Of a stretch of DNA of 64,000 nt, positions 17,586 to 25,208 are shown piece by piece. The notes beneath the pieces were generated by a model that was not told the origin of the DNA, searched no databases, and worked only from the letters and a program-made list of their open reading frames with translations. The translations under genes and the position numbers were made by a program. Origin of the DNA: Planctomycetota bacterium. Its GTDB lineage: Bacteria > Planctomycetota > Planctomycetia > Pirellulales > Pirellulaceae. Numbering within the stretch: position 1 is the first letter of the stretch; the number at the start of each line of letters is the position of its first letter. Location of the stretch: the NCBI GenBank assembly GCA_016872775.1, contig VGZA01000021.1, forward strand, positions 1 through 64,000. The letters are read 5' to 3'.

Positions 17586-17602
17586 ATGTGTGCCACTCCA
17601 AA

Positions 17603-17817
17603 GTGTGCCATCTGGCAGCCCGCCGGAAACAATTTGACTTTGCACAAGAGCTCCGCCGGCGGGCCGCCAGTGCAGCCGGACGAACATGCTGCCGATCGTG
17701 CATCGCATTCCGCTTCGTCTGTTCAAGGAGAGCCGTAACGCAGTTCGCACTGGCGGTCCGCCGGCCTTGGTCATTCTCGAAGTGACGCCGAGTCCGGCGG
17801 ACTGCCAGATGGCACAC
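17603..17817. repeat. Nested inverted-repeat element, 215 bp
   Basis: Two pairs of inverted arms are nested. The outer arms at 17603-17626 and 17794-17817 pair at 23 of 24 positions (GTGTGCCATCTGGCAG...). The inner arms at 17655-17673 and 17747-17765 pair at 18 of 19 positions (GCACTGGCGGTCCGCCGGC). The single-stranded form could fold into a large two-tier cruciform or RNA stem. No protein is encoded. The look is that of a REP-like or MITE-like non-autonomous element in the gap between the SRPBCC remnant and the metallopeptidase gene. Confidence 0.8.
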
Positions 17818-17900
17818 GACGGTGTCACTGCCTATCGGCCGGATATAATGACATTGCGTATCCAACACCCAATCCCGTTAAGAAACCAGAGATACTCTCC

Positions 17901-18620
17901 ATGCGACAACTGCTTTTCGCGTTTGTCACCTTCGTGATGCTCGCATTTCCCTTCGCCTCCGCCTTTGATCAACCTGGTCAGCCTGCTTTCTACGACCCGG
18001 TGGAAAGGCAGATCGAAGGCTGGACGATCAAAGTCGATCCCCAATTACTGATGAAGGACAACGAGGAGGTCGCGACCCAGGCTTTTACGGCCTTGGCCAA
18101 TCACCTGCAGCGGGTGAAGTACATCGTGCCGAAGGATCGCTGCCTGCAATTGCAGAAGCTGCCGATCTGGCTGGAGCTTCATGGAACACTGTCCAGCATG
18201 CAATACCATCCTGACCGAGGCTGGCTGGTGGCCAACAAGCACGACCCGCGTCTCGTGAAACATGTGCACATTCCGCGAGCGCGAGAACTGTTTGATCCGC
18301 ACATGTGGGCCAAACATCCCTACGTCGTGCTCCATGAACTGGCCCACGCGTACCATGATCAGGTGCTGGACTTTGACCATCCGGAAATTGTTGCGGCCTA
18401 CGAGAATGCCCGGGAGAAGAAACTGTATGACGAAGTGTTGCTCTACACCGGTCAGAAAGTGCGGCACTACGGCCTGACCAATCCCAAGGAGTATTTCGCC
18501 GAATCGACGGAGGCCTATTTCGGAGTCAATGACTTTTACCCGTTTGTGCGGGCGGAACTGAACGAACATGACCCGACAATGTTCACACTCTTGGAGAAGA
18601 TCTGGGGGCCGGTGCGATAG
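17901..18620 (+). CDS. Secreted anthrax-lethal-factor-like zinc metallopeptidase
   Basis: This 239-residue protein has a clean signal peptide (MRQLLFAFVTFVMLAFPFASA, residues 2-21 hydrophobic). The zinc motif HELAHAYHDQ is near residue 149, and a downstream KEYFAESTEAYFG block near 200 supplies the expected third ligand glutamate. This order is that of the anthrax toxin lethal/edema factor-like metallopeptidase fold (M34-like), found in many bacteria without any toxin context. The whole gene is little more than the catalytic domain, so no delivery domain is visible. The ATG at 17901 follows AGAGATACTCTCC with a weak ribosome site. It probably acts outside the cytoplasmic membrane on peptides or wall proteins. 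The substrate is unknown. Confidence 0.82.
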   Translation: MRQLLFAFVTFVMLAFPFASAFDQPGQPAFYDPVERQIEGWTIKVDPQLLMKDNEEVATQAFTALANHLQRVKYIVPKDRCLQLQKLPIWLELHGTLSSMQYHPDRGWLVANKHDPRLVKHVHIPRARELFDPHMWAKHPYVVLHELAHAYHDQVLDFDHPEIVAAYENAREKKLYDEVLLYTGQKVRHYGLTNPKEYFAESTEAYFGVNDFYPFVRAELNEHDPTMFTLLEKIWGPVR

Positions 18621-18691
18621 CTCAACGGAGGGACTTCGCCGCAGCAGGTTGGCGGAGCGATTGCCGGTGACGCATGCATCAGGAGACTGTA

Positions 18692-18970
18692 ATGCATAAA
18701 GAAACCACGAAGTACCATGGGGCTCAAGCGCCGGCCGACAGGACGGTCTGCAAGTTGCTGGAACAGCAGATCGATCGGCGTCTGCCGGAAGCCGAAAACA
18801 AGATCTGGCACGCTCATCCGATCTGGTTTCTCGACGGCAATCCGATCGTCGGTTACAGCAAATTGAAGAATTGCATACGACGGCTCTTCTGGAGCGGTCA
18901 ATCGTTCAAGACCTAGGGTCTGACCCAGGAAGGGAGCTTCAAAGCGGCGGAAGCGCGGTACCACGATCTG
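18692..18970 (+). pseudogene. Broken DUF1801 (YdhG-like) gene, in-frame TAG at 18914
   Basis: From ATG 18692 the frame reads as a DUF1801/iron-chaperone-like protein (HKETTKYHGAQAPADRTVC, then PEAENKIWHAHPIWFLDGNP and YSKLKNCIRRLFWSGQSF). It meets TAG at 18914-18916 where the family normally continues with a D-E-P-G-L segment. After the stop the same frame keeps matching the family (GLTQEGSFKAAEARY) until about 18962. There it runs without a frame change into universal stress protein sequence. The last 30 or so residues of DUF1801 are absent. The gene is therefore truncated by a nonsense codon and by fusion at its 3' end. Confidence 0.75.
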
Positions 18971-19459
18971 ATGGTTTTTGGCTTGCGCAGCCTGTTTGAA
19001 TTCGACATCCTTCCCGACCCTCATGATGCACTGGCGCGGTTGGTCCAGGCCGGTGTTCGCCCGTTGGTTGCCGTCACGAAGGGCCACAATCCGATCCACA
19101 AGGCACTGGTTGCCTACAGTGGGTCGATGGAGTCCGCCAAGGCGATGAAGCGATTTGTTCAGGTGCGGCTGTGGCCCGACGCCAGGCTGCGAATCGTCAC
19201 GTGCGAGCCCCCACGGGACGAAGCGGAAAAGTTCGTAGGCGACGCGGGCGAATATTGCCGCGCGCACGGCTTCGATGTGGACGAAGCGTATCTGCCCGAA
19301 TCACCCAAGTCGCATCTGTTGCCGTACGCGGAAGCCTGGGGCGCGGATCTGATCGTCATCGGCAACAGTGCAAAGAACCTCCTGCTGCGGCAAATTTTCG
19401 GGGAGACAGCGTTGCACGTTATTCGCCATTCCGATCGTCCACTGTTCCTCGCTCAGTAG
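18971..19459 (+). pseudogene. Universal stress protein, C-terminal part, fused in frame to the DUF1801 remnant
   Basis: The frame from ATG 18971 gives 162 residues. It begins inside a UspA-type sequence (FGLRSLFEFDILPDPHDAL, then VRPLVAVTKGHNPIHKALVAYSG) and contains one complete UspA domain (about residues 38-162) with the nucleotide-loop-like GADLIVIGNSAKNLLLRQIFG followed by ALHVIRHSDRPLFL. Many planctomycete Usp proteins carry an additional N-terminal half of about 120 residues, which is missing here. The upstream DUF1801 frame runs straight into it with only one TAG between. The remaining domain could still be translated from 18971 and fold, so partial function is possible; no ribosome site was seen. 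Confidence 0.65.
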
Positions 19460-19464
19460 CCGCG

Positions 19465-20295
19465 TCACGGGCGATTCGCGGCGCTCCTGGCCCGCTCCAC
19501 GGCGAAGTCGATCAGTGGCTGGCAGCGGAAAAAGCCTTCCCAAAAATTGTGTCCCTGCCCTGGTGCGACGATCAGTTGAAACACGTCGGCGGCGCCATCC
19601 TGTTGATACCGCCGCCGCAGCGCCGCGGAATTCTGCTCCAAGGTCACGACCGTATCCTCGTCGCCATGGATAATAAACACGGGGATGCGGGCCTTGGCGA
19701 GTACACTCGCTTTGGCAATCGGATTGTGTTCGGCAAGACGTTCTTCCAGTTGCTGCGCCGTAATTCCATACGCGGGAGCCGCCTGGGTCAATCCGGGATA
19801 GGATCGCAGATCGAACACGGGGTAGATGCCGGCGATGCCGGAAACCTTCTCCGGATTTCGGATCGCCCAGCTGGCGACCCACAGCCCGCCGCGACTTCGT
19901 CCCAGCAGGATTGGCTTGCCGGCAAAGCCTCGCTGCCGCGTCAACTCCGAGTAAAGTGCATCCATCAGCACCTGTCCTTTCGGGCTGCCGTAGGCCTCGC
20001 CGGCATCAATTCCGGCAACGGCGATTCCCGCCGCGAGAAACTGCTCGTGCATCCATTTCTCGTGCTGGTCGGGATAGCCGGGCAACGTCGGCGCATACAT
20101 GATCCACGGCTGCGGCTGTCGCCGTTTTCCCTCTTCGGGCAGCAGTACAAATGCTGCCCGCCCCTGCAGCTCAAAAGACTCGCCGGGCAGGATCAGCTCT
20201 TTGAAGGGGCGATCGGCTGCTGCCGCTCGCGCCGTCGTGATCGCAAGCACCATGATCACGGGGACAAGCCACCATATTCGTTGTCGGATCATCAT
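19465..20295 (-). CDS. Exported alpha/beta hydrolase (dienelactone-hydrolase/esterase-like)
   Basis: This 276-residue protein starts at ATG 20295 with AGGAG five bases upstream. A signal peptide (IWWLVPVIMVLAITTARAAAA) directs export. The alpha/beta hydrolase triad is visible: nucleophile serine in LLGRSRGGLW (near residue 136), aspartate in IIHGDEDTVV (near 213) and histidine in APGQGHNFWEGFF (near 250). Family members cleave esters or peptides; the substrate is unknown. It converges with the Usp remnant (5-bp gap) and lies downstream of the GYF gene pair on the same strand. The nucleophile elbow GRSRG differs slightly from the usual GxSxG spacing context but keeps the pattern. Confidence 0.85.
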   Translation of the reverse strand: MMIRQRIWWLVPVIMVLAITTARAAAADRPFKELILPGESFELQGRAAFVLLPEEGKRRQPQPWIMYAPTLPGYPDQHEKWMHEQFLAAGIAVAGIDAGEAYGSPKGQVLMDALYSELTRQRGFAGKPILLGRSRGGLWVASWAIRNPEKVSGIAGIYPVFDLRSYPGLTQAAPAYGITAQQLEERLAEHNPIAKASVLAKARIPVFIIHGDEDTVVTLEQNSAALRRRYQQDGAADVFQLIVAPGQGHNFWEGFFRCQPLIDFAVERARSAANRP

Positions 20296-20345
20296 TGTCT
20301 CCTGCAATCCAAAGCGCGACCCCTATCGTGACGCGGCGTGTTGCA

Positions 20346-21005
20346 CTAATCCGCCATCAGTATCAGGACGCTAAAAGCAATCGCCTGCAACACGGTTAGC
20401 ACAAGTCCGATTGCGGCGAGCCATATTCCGACGGATGTCTGACCGCGACCGGAATGATCAATCTCCCCGCGGTTCATCCGTTTCAGATCCCGTGTTCCCA
20501 TGACAATCGCCGCAAGCGCAAGGCCGATTACCACCGGGAAAGACGGGACGCAAAGGCACTGCAGCAATGTGCAGCACAAAGCGGCAATTCCCAGGCCCAT
20601 GATCAGGCCCGCGCGGTGCGACGGCAGGTAGGTGCCAAAAGGGCTGGTGGCATGGCCCGGCTGCGGCGCGGACATGTCGGAATAAGGGTTCACCGGAACG
20701 GCATGCGTCAGTTGCGGGAAAAGGTCAGCCGCGCGAAAAAAGAGATCGTCCCCCGATTTCTTCAACATCGCCCTCGGATCAACGCGCCCCTCGTGAATCC
20801 ACTGTTCGAATTCGGAGCGAGAAACCGGTCCATACGACGTGCCGTCGGGCGCGGTCATGGTCCAGCCCTCCTCGGCGGATTCGGGCATCGGTGGAGTGCG
20901 CGGGATGTCCATCACCGTTCCGCAACTGGGACACCGCGTCTGCTTACCCGCTTCGGTATCCGGCACGCGTAACCGCTGCTGGCAGCCCTGGCAGGTAAGT
21001 TCCAT
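20346..21005 (-). CDS. Zinc-ribbon + GYF-like + membrane protein (paralogue 1)
   Basis: This 219-residue protein has three parts. A zinc ribbon (CQGC...CPSCG, residues about 5-30) comes first. A GYF_2-like domain follows (WTMTAPDGTSYGPVSRSEF to AADLFPQL, residues about 48-100), with the GPV and W-I-x-x-G-R-V-D motifs. The last part has four hydrophobic helices (from residue 130) like DUF4190 proteins. GYF-type domains bind proline-rich peptides or act as adaptors. These cytoplasm-facing membrane adaptors are abundant in planctomycetes but uncharacterised. ATG 21005 has AAGGGA upstream; a TTG two codons earlier is possible. It lies 18 bp after its paralogue in the same direction. Confidence 0.82.
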   Translation of the reverse strand: MELTCQGCQQRLRVPDTEAGKQTRCPSCGTVMDIPRTPPMPESAEEGWTMTAPDGTSYGPVSRSEFEQWIHEGRVDPRAMLKKSGDDLFFRAADLFPQLTHAVPVNPYSDMSAPQPGHATSPFGTYLPSHRAGLIMGLGIAALCCTLLQCLCVPSFPVVIGLALAAIVMGTRDLKRMNRGEIDHSGRGQTSVGIWLAAIGLVLTVLQAIAFSVLILMAD

Positions 21006-21023
21006 CGCCAATCGTCCCTTCTT

Positions 21024-21776
21024 TCAGCCCCATGCGCTGGAAAAATAAAGCAGAATCATGACGGCAAAACTCGCGGCGAATATCCAGCCCAGTGCCATGA
21101 CCATCCCAAGGTTCTTTCCCCATCGGGTCAACTGCCGTCCCGAAGGATCGATACGTCCGGCATCCATTTCCAGCAGGTCGCCCGATCCGATGACCCAAGC
21201 CATGATCGTCAAAACCGGGCACCAGACTGCCATGCCGACAACGGCCAGTATGAGAACCAGCCAGCCGCGATGGGGTCGCAGATACTGGTACGGCTCGCTC
21301 GGTATCGGCGCGACGACCGCCACCGACGCGACAGTGTGCGGAATCGACACAAACTCACGGAGTTCAGGAAACCACTGAACGGCATGCTGCCATTCTCCCG
21401 TCTGTTCGCGAAGGCTACAGTCGTGGGATACACGTCCTTCCCGAACCCAACTCGCCAGCGTCTCACGACTTACTGGACCGAATATCTGTCCTTCGGGCGT
21501 CTGCATGAAGAAGGTTAGTGAAGGCGGATCTGAGGTTGCTTGGACAGTCGTCGCTTCGGCTGGCGGCCTTTCGCCATCGATGGAAGTGGTTGTCGGCGGC
21601 ACGACCGACAGTTCGATTCCCGACACTGGCGTTCGCGGCAGCAGCGAATAGGCCTTTTCACGGGGCGAGAAGGGAGAAATCGCGTGGCACCCGGGGCATT
21701 CGACTTGGGAACCGCGGTAGCTGTCGGGGACGAGCAGTCCTCGTCCGCACCCCTGGCACTTGATTTCGACATCCAT
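21024..21776 (-). CDS. Zinc-ribbon + GYF-like + membrane protein (paralogue 2)
   Basis: This 250-residue protein has the same build as its downstream neighbour: a zinc ribbon (CQGCG...CPGC, residues 7-30), a variable linker, and a GYF_2-like domain (FMQTPEGQIFGPVSRETL, then WVREGRVSHDCSL, residues about 88-140). Membrane helices follow from residue 170, with a GDLLEMDAGRIDPSG loop matching GTRDLKRMNRGEIDHSG in the partner. The pair clearly comes from tandem duplication with strong divergence. Start ATG 21776. A divergent intergenic region with an inverted repeat separates it from the 171-residue gene. Function is unknown; membrane adaptor is an inference from the domains. Confidence 0.82.
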   Translation of the reverse strand: MDVEIKCQGCGRGLLVPDSYRGSQVECPGCHAISPFSPREKAYSLLPRTPVSGIELSVVPPTTTSIDGERPPAEATTVQATSDPPSLTFFMQTPEGQIFGPVSRETLASWVREGRVSHDCSLREQTGEWQHAVQWFPELREFVSIPHTVASVAVVAPIPSEPYQYLRPHRGWLVLILAVVGMAVWCPVLTIMAWVIGSGDLLEMDAGRIDPSGRQLTRWGKNLGMVMALGWIFAASFAVMILLYFSSAWG

Positions 21777-21903
21777 CGAATTGATCGAATTTAGGAACGT
21801 TGGCGAAGCGAGTTGGCAGTCTAATCGACGAATCTCGCGTAATCAATGTACGAATCCATTGCCCGACATCGATGTTAGACCATAGAATGGATTGAGCATA
21901 TTG

Positions 21904-21924
21904 ATCGCGAGTCGTGATCGCGAT
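21904..21924. promoter_or_regulatory. Operator-like palindrome, divergent intergenic region
   Basis: ATCGCGA and TCGCGAT form a perfect 7-bp inverted repeat separated by GTCGTGA. It lies between the divergent GYF gene and the 171-residue gene, 45 bp before the latter's start. A closely similar site (CGCGAGT-4N-ATCGCG) occurs at 42248-42264. Confidence 0.4.
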
Positions 21925-21968
21925 TAGGTCGACGAACGTGGGATCGCTCACTAACAGGAGCCGGCGTC

Positions 21969-22484
21969 GTGGATACGGCGTTTTGGATCGTCAGCGGGAT
22001 CGTTGCGAGTCTGGCGTTAATGGCTGGCTGGGTGGGTGCGCGGCGGTTTCAACGCTATCGCGCATCGTGCCGGGCACACGATTTGGTCCAGGCGAAACAG
22101 ACCTTCCATCGTCGTCGCGAGTGGCTGGAGGCTCGCTTCATGACGCTGGCGTCCCAGTCCGGAAAACCGCGCGGCCTCACCTGGGCGGAATGTGAGTTTG
22201 AGGATGCGGTTCATTTCGCGCGCGACCGTCAATCCGGCAGGTTCCGCGCCTTGGTCGGGATGACGATCCGGTTTGAGGCGGTCATCGGTGGCGACATGGA
22301 GGACAATCCCAATGTGAAAAACCTGCGGGCGGCGACGGCCGTTTTTCGTCGGGAAAAAAACGAATGGGTAACCGATGGGATTGCCGTGTTCAATCTGAGT
22401 CCAGCCCAGACGATTCGCCACTACCGGCACGAATTGGAGGAACTCCCGGTTCTGGCGTCTAGCCTCTCGGAACACGACAAATAA
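21969..22484 (+). CDS. Unknown single-span membrane protein
   Basis: This 171-residue protein starts at GTG 21969 with AGGAG upstream. An N-terminal membrane anchor (TAFWIVSGIVASLALMAGWVGA) is followed by a basic stretch (ARRFQRYR) and a soluble domain of mixed alpha/beta character. A conserved-looking core reads LTWAECEFEDAVHFARDRQSG and LVGMTIRFEAVIGGDME. The start of the soluble part looks helical (VQAKQTFHRRREWLEARF). No known family was recognised, although coding quality is good. Its 3' end overlaps the convergent rlmI-like gene by 26 bp. The orientation (short cytoplasmic or periplasmic anchor) cannot be settled, but the positive residues after the span suggest a cytoplasmic domain. 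Confidence 0.78.
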   Translation: MDTAFWIVSGIVASLALMAGWVGARRFQRYRASCRAHDLVQAKQTFHRRREWLEARFMTLASQSGKPRGLTWAECEFEDAVHFARDRQSGRFRALVGMTIRFEAVIGGDMEDNPNVKNLRAATAVFRREKNEWVTDGIAVFNLSPAQTIRHYRHELEELPVLASSLSEHDK

Positions 22485-23652
22485 GACACTTGAGATATTC
22501 GGTCTCGGGACAGCCGATGCGATACGGGTGATCCGGAGCCGCGCCGCGTTGTTCCAGGACCTGGATATCGCGTCCGCATTTCTGCGAGACGCCGCCGAGC
22601 ATTCGCTGAAACTCGAACCGATTGACACGACCGGAACAGCTGCAGGTCACCAGGATTCCATCGTCTTCGAGCAACTCGACGCCCAGCCGATTCAGGCGGT
22701 GGTAGGCGCGCAGCGCCTGGTCAATGGAATGTCGAGAACCGGCAAAGCGCGGCGGATCGAGAATGACCATTCCGAATTTCTCACCTGCCGAGCGCAAGGC
22801 GTCAAGTTTTTCGAAGCACTCTCCCGTTTCGAACCGCGCATTGTCGATCGCGTTGGCTTCCGCGTTGCGTCGCGCCTCATCGATCGCGCGCTGGCTTGAG
22901 TCGATCCCCAGGACGCTAGCGGCAGCGCCGAGTCGTGCGGCGGCCAAGGCGAACCCTCCGACATAGCAGCAGACGTCGAGCACCTTTCGGCCTCGGGCGT
23001 AGGCCGCCGCGGCTCGATGATTTTCCCGTTGGTCGAGATAGCCACCCGTTTTCTGGCCTGCCGCAAGATCGACGCGATATTTCAGGCCGTGTTCGACGAT
23101 CTCCAGCAGTTCGGGCAACGGTTCGCCCCAAAGATGCTCATCACCCGGCTGCATCCCTTCCGCCTGCGCGATCTTCGCGTCGGTGCGGCAGATCACGCCA
23201 CGCGGATTCGTGAATTCCAGCAGCGGCGGCAACCAGGCATTGCGATGTGCGGCGATCACTTTGGCCGTCACTTGGACGACCAGGTACTGCGCGTAACAAT
23301 CCACGATCAAACCACTCAGTCCGTCGGCCTCGCTGAAGATCAACCGTGTGGCGGTCTGAGGCCCGTCGAGTCCCAGGTCGCTCCGCAGTTGCACTGCGGA
23401 GCGGATCCGCTCGCGCCAGAACGTCCCGTCCAGCGTTTCACCGGCGCGCCAACTATAGAGCCGTACGCGGATGTGGCTCTTGCTGTTGTACATTCCGCGG
23501 GCGAGCCAGCGGCCGTTGGGCAGGATCAGATCCACTTCGTCGCCATCCTGCGGGGCGACTTCCGAGGAACAGAGCGACTTTGCCAGCACCCATGGGTGCC
23601 GTGCCAGGAACGTCGCCTGTTTGCTCGGCTTAAGTACGACGATGCATGCCAT
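22459..23652 (-). CDS. rlmI: Class I rRNA (cytosine) methyltransferase, RlmI/RlmK-like
   Basis: This 397-residue protein has a PUA-like N-terminal RNA-binding domain (residues about 3-75, LKPSKQATFLARHPWVLAKS), a central EEHEE-like segment, and a Rossmann methyltransferase domain. Motif I reads VLDVCCYVGGFALAAARLGA near 222. The acidic loop is VLGIDSSQRAIDEAR near 246. Motif IV is VILDPPRFAGS near 295, followed by ILVTCSCSG near 335. RlmI makes m5C1962 in 23S rRNA in E. coli; the family match is strong, but the exact base here is inferred. The ATG at 23652 begins at MACIVVLKPS; the open frame extends further upstream but without family similarity. It is divergent from the DUF1501 gene. Confidence 0.88.
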   Translation of the reverse strand: MACIVVLKPSKQATFLARHPWVLAKSLCSSEVAPQDGDEVDLILPNGRWLARGMYNSKSHIRVRLYSWRAGETLDGTFWRERIRSAVQLRSDLGLDGPQTATRLIFSEADGLSGLIVDCYAQYLVVQVTAKVIAAHRNAWLPPLLEFTNPRGVICRTDAKIAQAEGMQPGDEHLWGEPLPELLEIVEHGLKYRVDLAAGQKTGGYLDQRENHRAAAAYARGRKVLDVCCYVGGFALAAARLGAAASVLGIDSSQRAIDEARRNAEANAIDNARFETGECFEKLDALRSAGEKFGMVILDPPRFAGSRHSIDQALRAYHRLNRLGVELLEDDGILVTCSCSGRVNRFEFQRMLGGVSQKCGRDIQVLEQRGAAPDHPYRIGCPETEYLKCLICRVPRG

Positions 23653-23702
23653 CCGCAGAGTAAAGCCTGCTTTGCCCGGTACCGCAAGGGGCGGGAGAAA
23701 TG

Positions 23703-23731
23703 TTGCTTGATCGGGAAAGGGCCGATACTCT
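23703..23731 (+). promoter_or_regulatory. Candidate sigma-70-like promoter for the second DUF1501 gene
   Basis: TTGCTT and TACTCT are separated by 17 bases, 42 bp ahead of the gene's ATG. Only moderate agreement with consensus. Confidence 0.3.
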
Positions 23732-23773
23732 AAGGATTCGCGGTCGATTCGACGATCCCGGCAGGAACCACCG

Positions 23774-25198
23774 ATGCGCACCGGACAAATTCGACATGCA
23801 TTTGCCCGTTTTCGGGCACGGGAGCGTGAAGGTCTCGTCGTCTCCAGTCGTCGCGGCATGTTGAAGGCCAGTCTGGCAGGAATTTGCGGATTGTCGGCCA
23901 CCGATCTGCTTCGTGCCCGCGCCGCGGACCCCGCGGCCAGCGCCGGCCGCAGTGTCATATTGCTCTGGCTTGCCGGCGGACCCAGTCATATCGACACTTG
24001 GGACCCGAAACCCGAGCGACCGATCGAAAATCGGGGACCATTTGGCGTCATGGATACCAAACTTCCGGGCGTGCAAATATGCGAGTACCTGCCAAAGCAA
24101 GCGGCAATGCTCGACAAGTTCACGTTGATTCGCAGTGTCGACGCCCGGTTCAGCAACCACGAGCCGAACACGGTGTTTCAAACGGCGAACCTCGAAGCGG
24201 AGCCACGGCTGAATCCCAAGGCGGAAATGTACCCGGCACTGGCGTCGGTTGTGGCGCGGCACCATGGAGCGAATCAGCCGGGAATGCCGCCGTACGTTGC
24301 TTTCATGAAGTCCCGCTCCCATCTGGCATTCGGCGGATATCTCGGAAAGCAGTACGATCCGTTCCTCGCCGAACAGGCGGCGCGCCTGCCGGTTTACGAT
24401 CTGGTTGGAAAAGATACAGGGGCCCGAAGCGGCGCGGACCTGTTCCGCCTGCCGGCGCAGCTCGATGCGTCCCGACTGAACGACCGCGGACACCTGCTCG
24501 CGTCGTTGGATCGCCTGCGGCGAGGCCTCGACCTGCGGGGATCGATGGATGCGATGGATGCTTATTCCCAGCAAGCCGTCGAGATGGTCACGGGCGAACG
24601 GGCGCGACAGGCGTTTGATATCTCGCAGGAACCCGACGCGGTACGGCAAAAGTACGGCAGCCACCTCTGGTGTCAGCAGGCGTTGCTGGCCCGACGACTG
24701 GTGGAAGCGGGGGTGGCATTTGTGACGCTCGACCTGAGCTATCACACGGCATCCGGAACTTGGGACACCCACGGCGATAACATTCCACCCTACGGCGGAA
24801 TCTGGAACGGCCTGCGGCCATTGCTGCCGCTGTTTGACCACCTCTCCACGACGCTGGTTTGTGACCTGGAGGAGCGCGGACTGCTGCAGAACACCCTGGT
24901 GCTCGCCATGGGCGAATTTGGCCGCACGCCGAGGATCGGTACGCAGGGCAGCAGCGACGGCCGGGATCACTGGCCGGTGGTGATGTCGATACTGGTTGCC
25001 GGCGGAGGATATCGCCACGGACAGGTCATCGGTTCCACCGAAAGCGACGGCGGCCAAATCCGCGAGCGCCCAGTCACGCCGGGCGATCTGGCCGCGACAA
25101 TTTTCCACCACATGGGCGTTCCTCTGGACGTCTCCTACGAAGACGACAAGCGGCGTCCGCTCCGCGTCATCAGCCAAGGTAACCCGATCTTCAGTTGA
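23774..25198 (+). CDS. DUF1501 protein, Tat-exported (second copy)
   Basis: This 474-residue DUF1501 protein has a twin-arginine-like signal (SSRRGMLKASLAGICGLSAT) preceded by an unusually long basic n-region (about 22 residues). Landmarks are LWLAGGPSHIDTWDPKP near 64, RSVDARFSNHEPNTVFQT near 119, TWDTHGDNIPPYGG near 327, MGEFGRTPRIG near 379 and GRDHWPVVMS near 395. It belongs to a different subgroup from the first copy (GGPSHIDTWD versus GGGLSHHDSFD). Unlike that copy it has no PSD1 partner next door. It ends 10 bp from the convergent TPR gene. The function of the family is unproven; exported hydrolase-like fold is an inference. Confidence 0.92.
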   Translation: MRTGQIRHAFARFRAREREGLVVSSRRGMLKASLAGICGLSATDLLRARAADPAASAGRSVILLWLAGGPSHIDTWDPKPERPIENRGPFGVMDTKLPGVQICEYLPKQAAMLDKFTLIRSVDARFSNHEPNTVFQTANLEAEPRLNPKAEMYPALASVVARHHGANQPGMPPYVAFMKSRSHLAFGGYLGKQYDPFLAEQAARLPVYDLVGKDTGARSGADLFRLPAQLDASRLNDRGHLLASLDRLRRGLDLRGSMDAMDAYSQQAVEMVTGERARQAFDISQEPDAVRQKYGSHLWCQQALLARRLVEAGVAFVTLDLSYHTASGTWDTHGDNIPPYGGIWNGLRPLLPLFDHLSTTLVCDLEERGLLQNTLVLAMGEFGRTPRIGTQGSSDGRDHWPVVMSILVAGGGYRHGQVIGSTESDGGQIRERPVTPGDLAATIFHHMGVPLDVSYEDDKRRPLRVISQGNPIFS

Positions 25199-25208
25199 CG
25201 GCCCGAGA

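Noticed and set aside
22459-22484. 26-bp overlap of convergent genes as a sign of error
   Set aside because: Both C-termini read naturally and short convergent overlaps are common in compact genomes.
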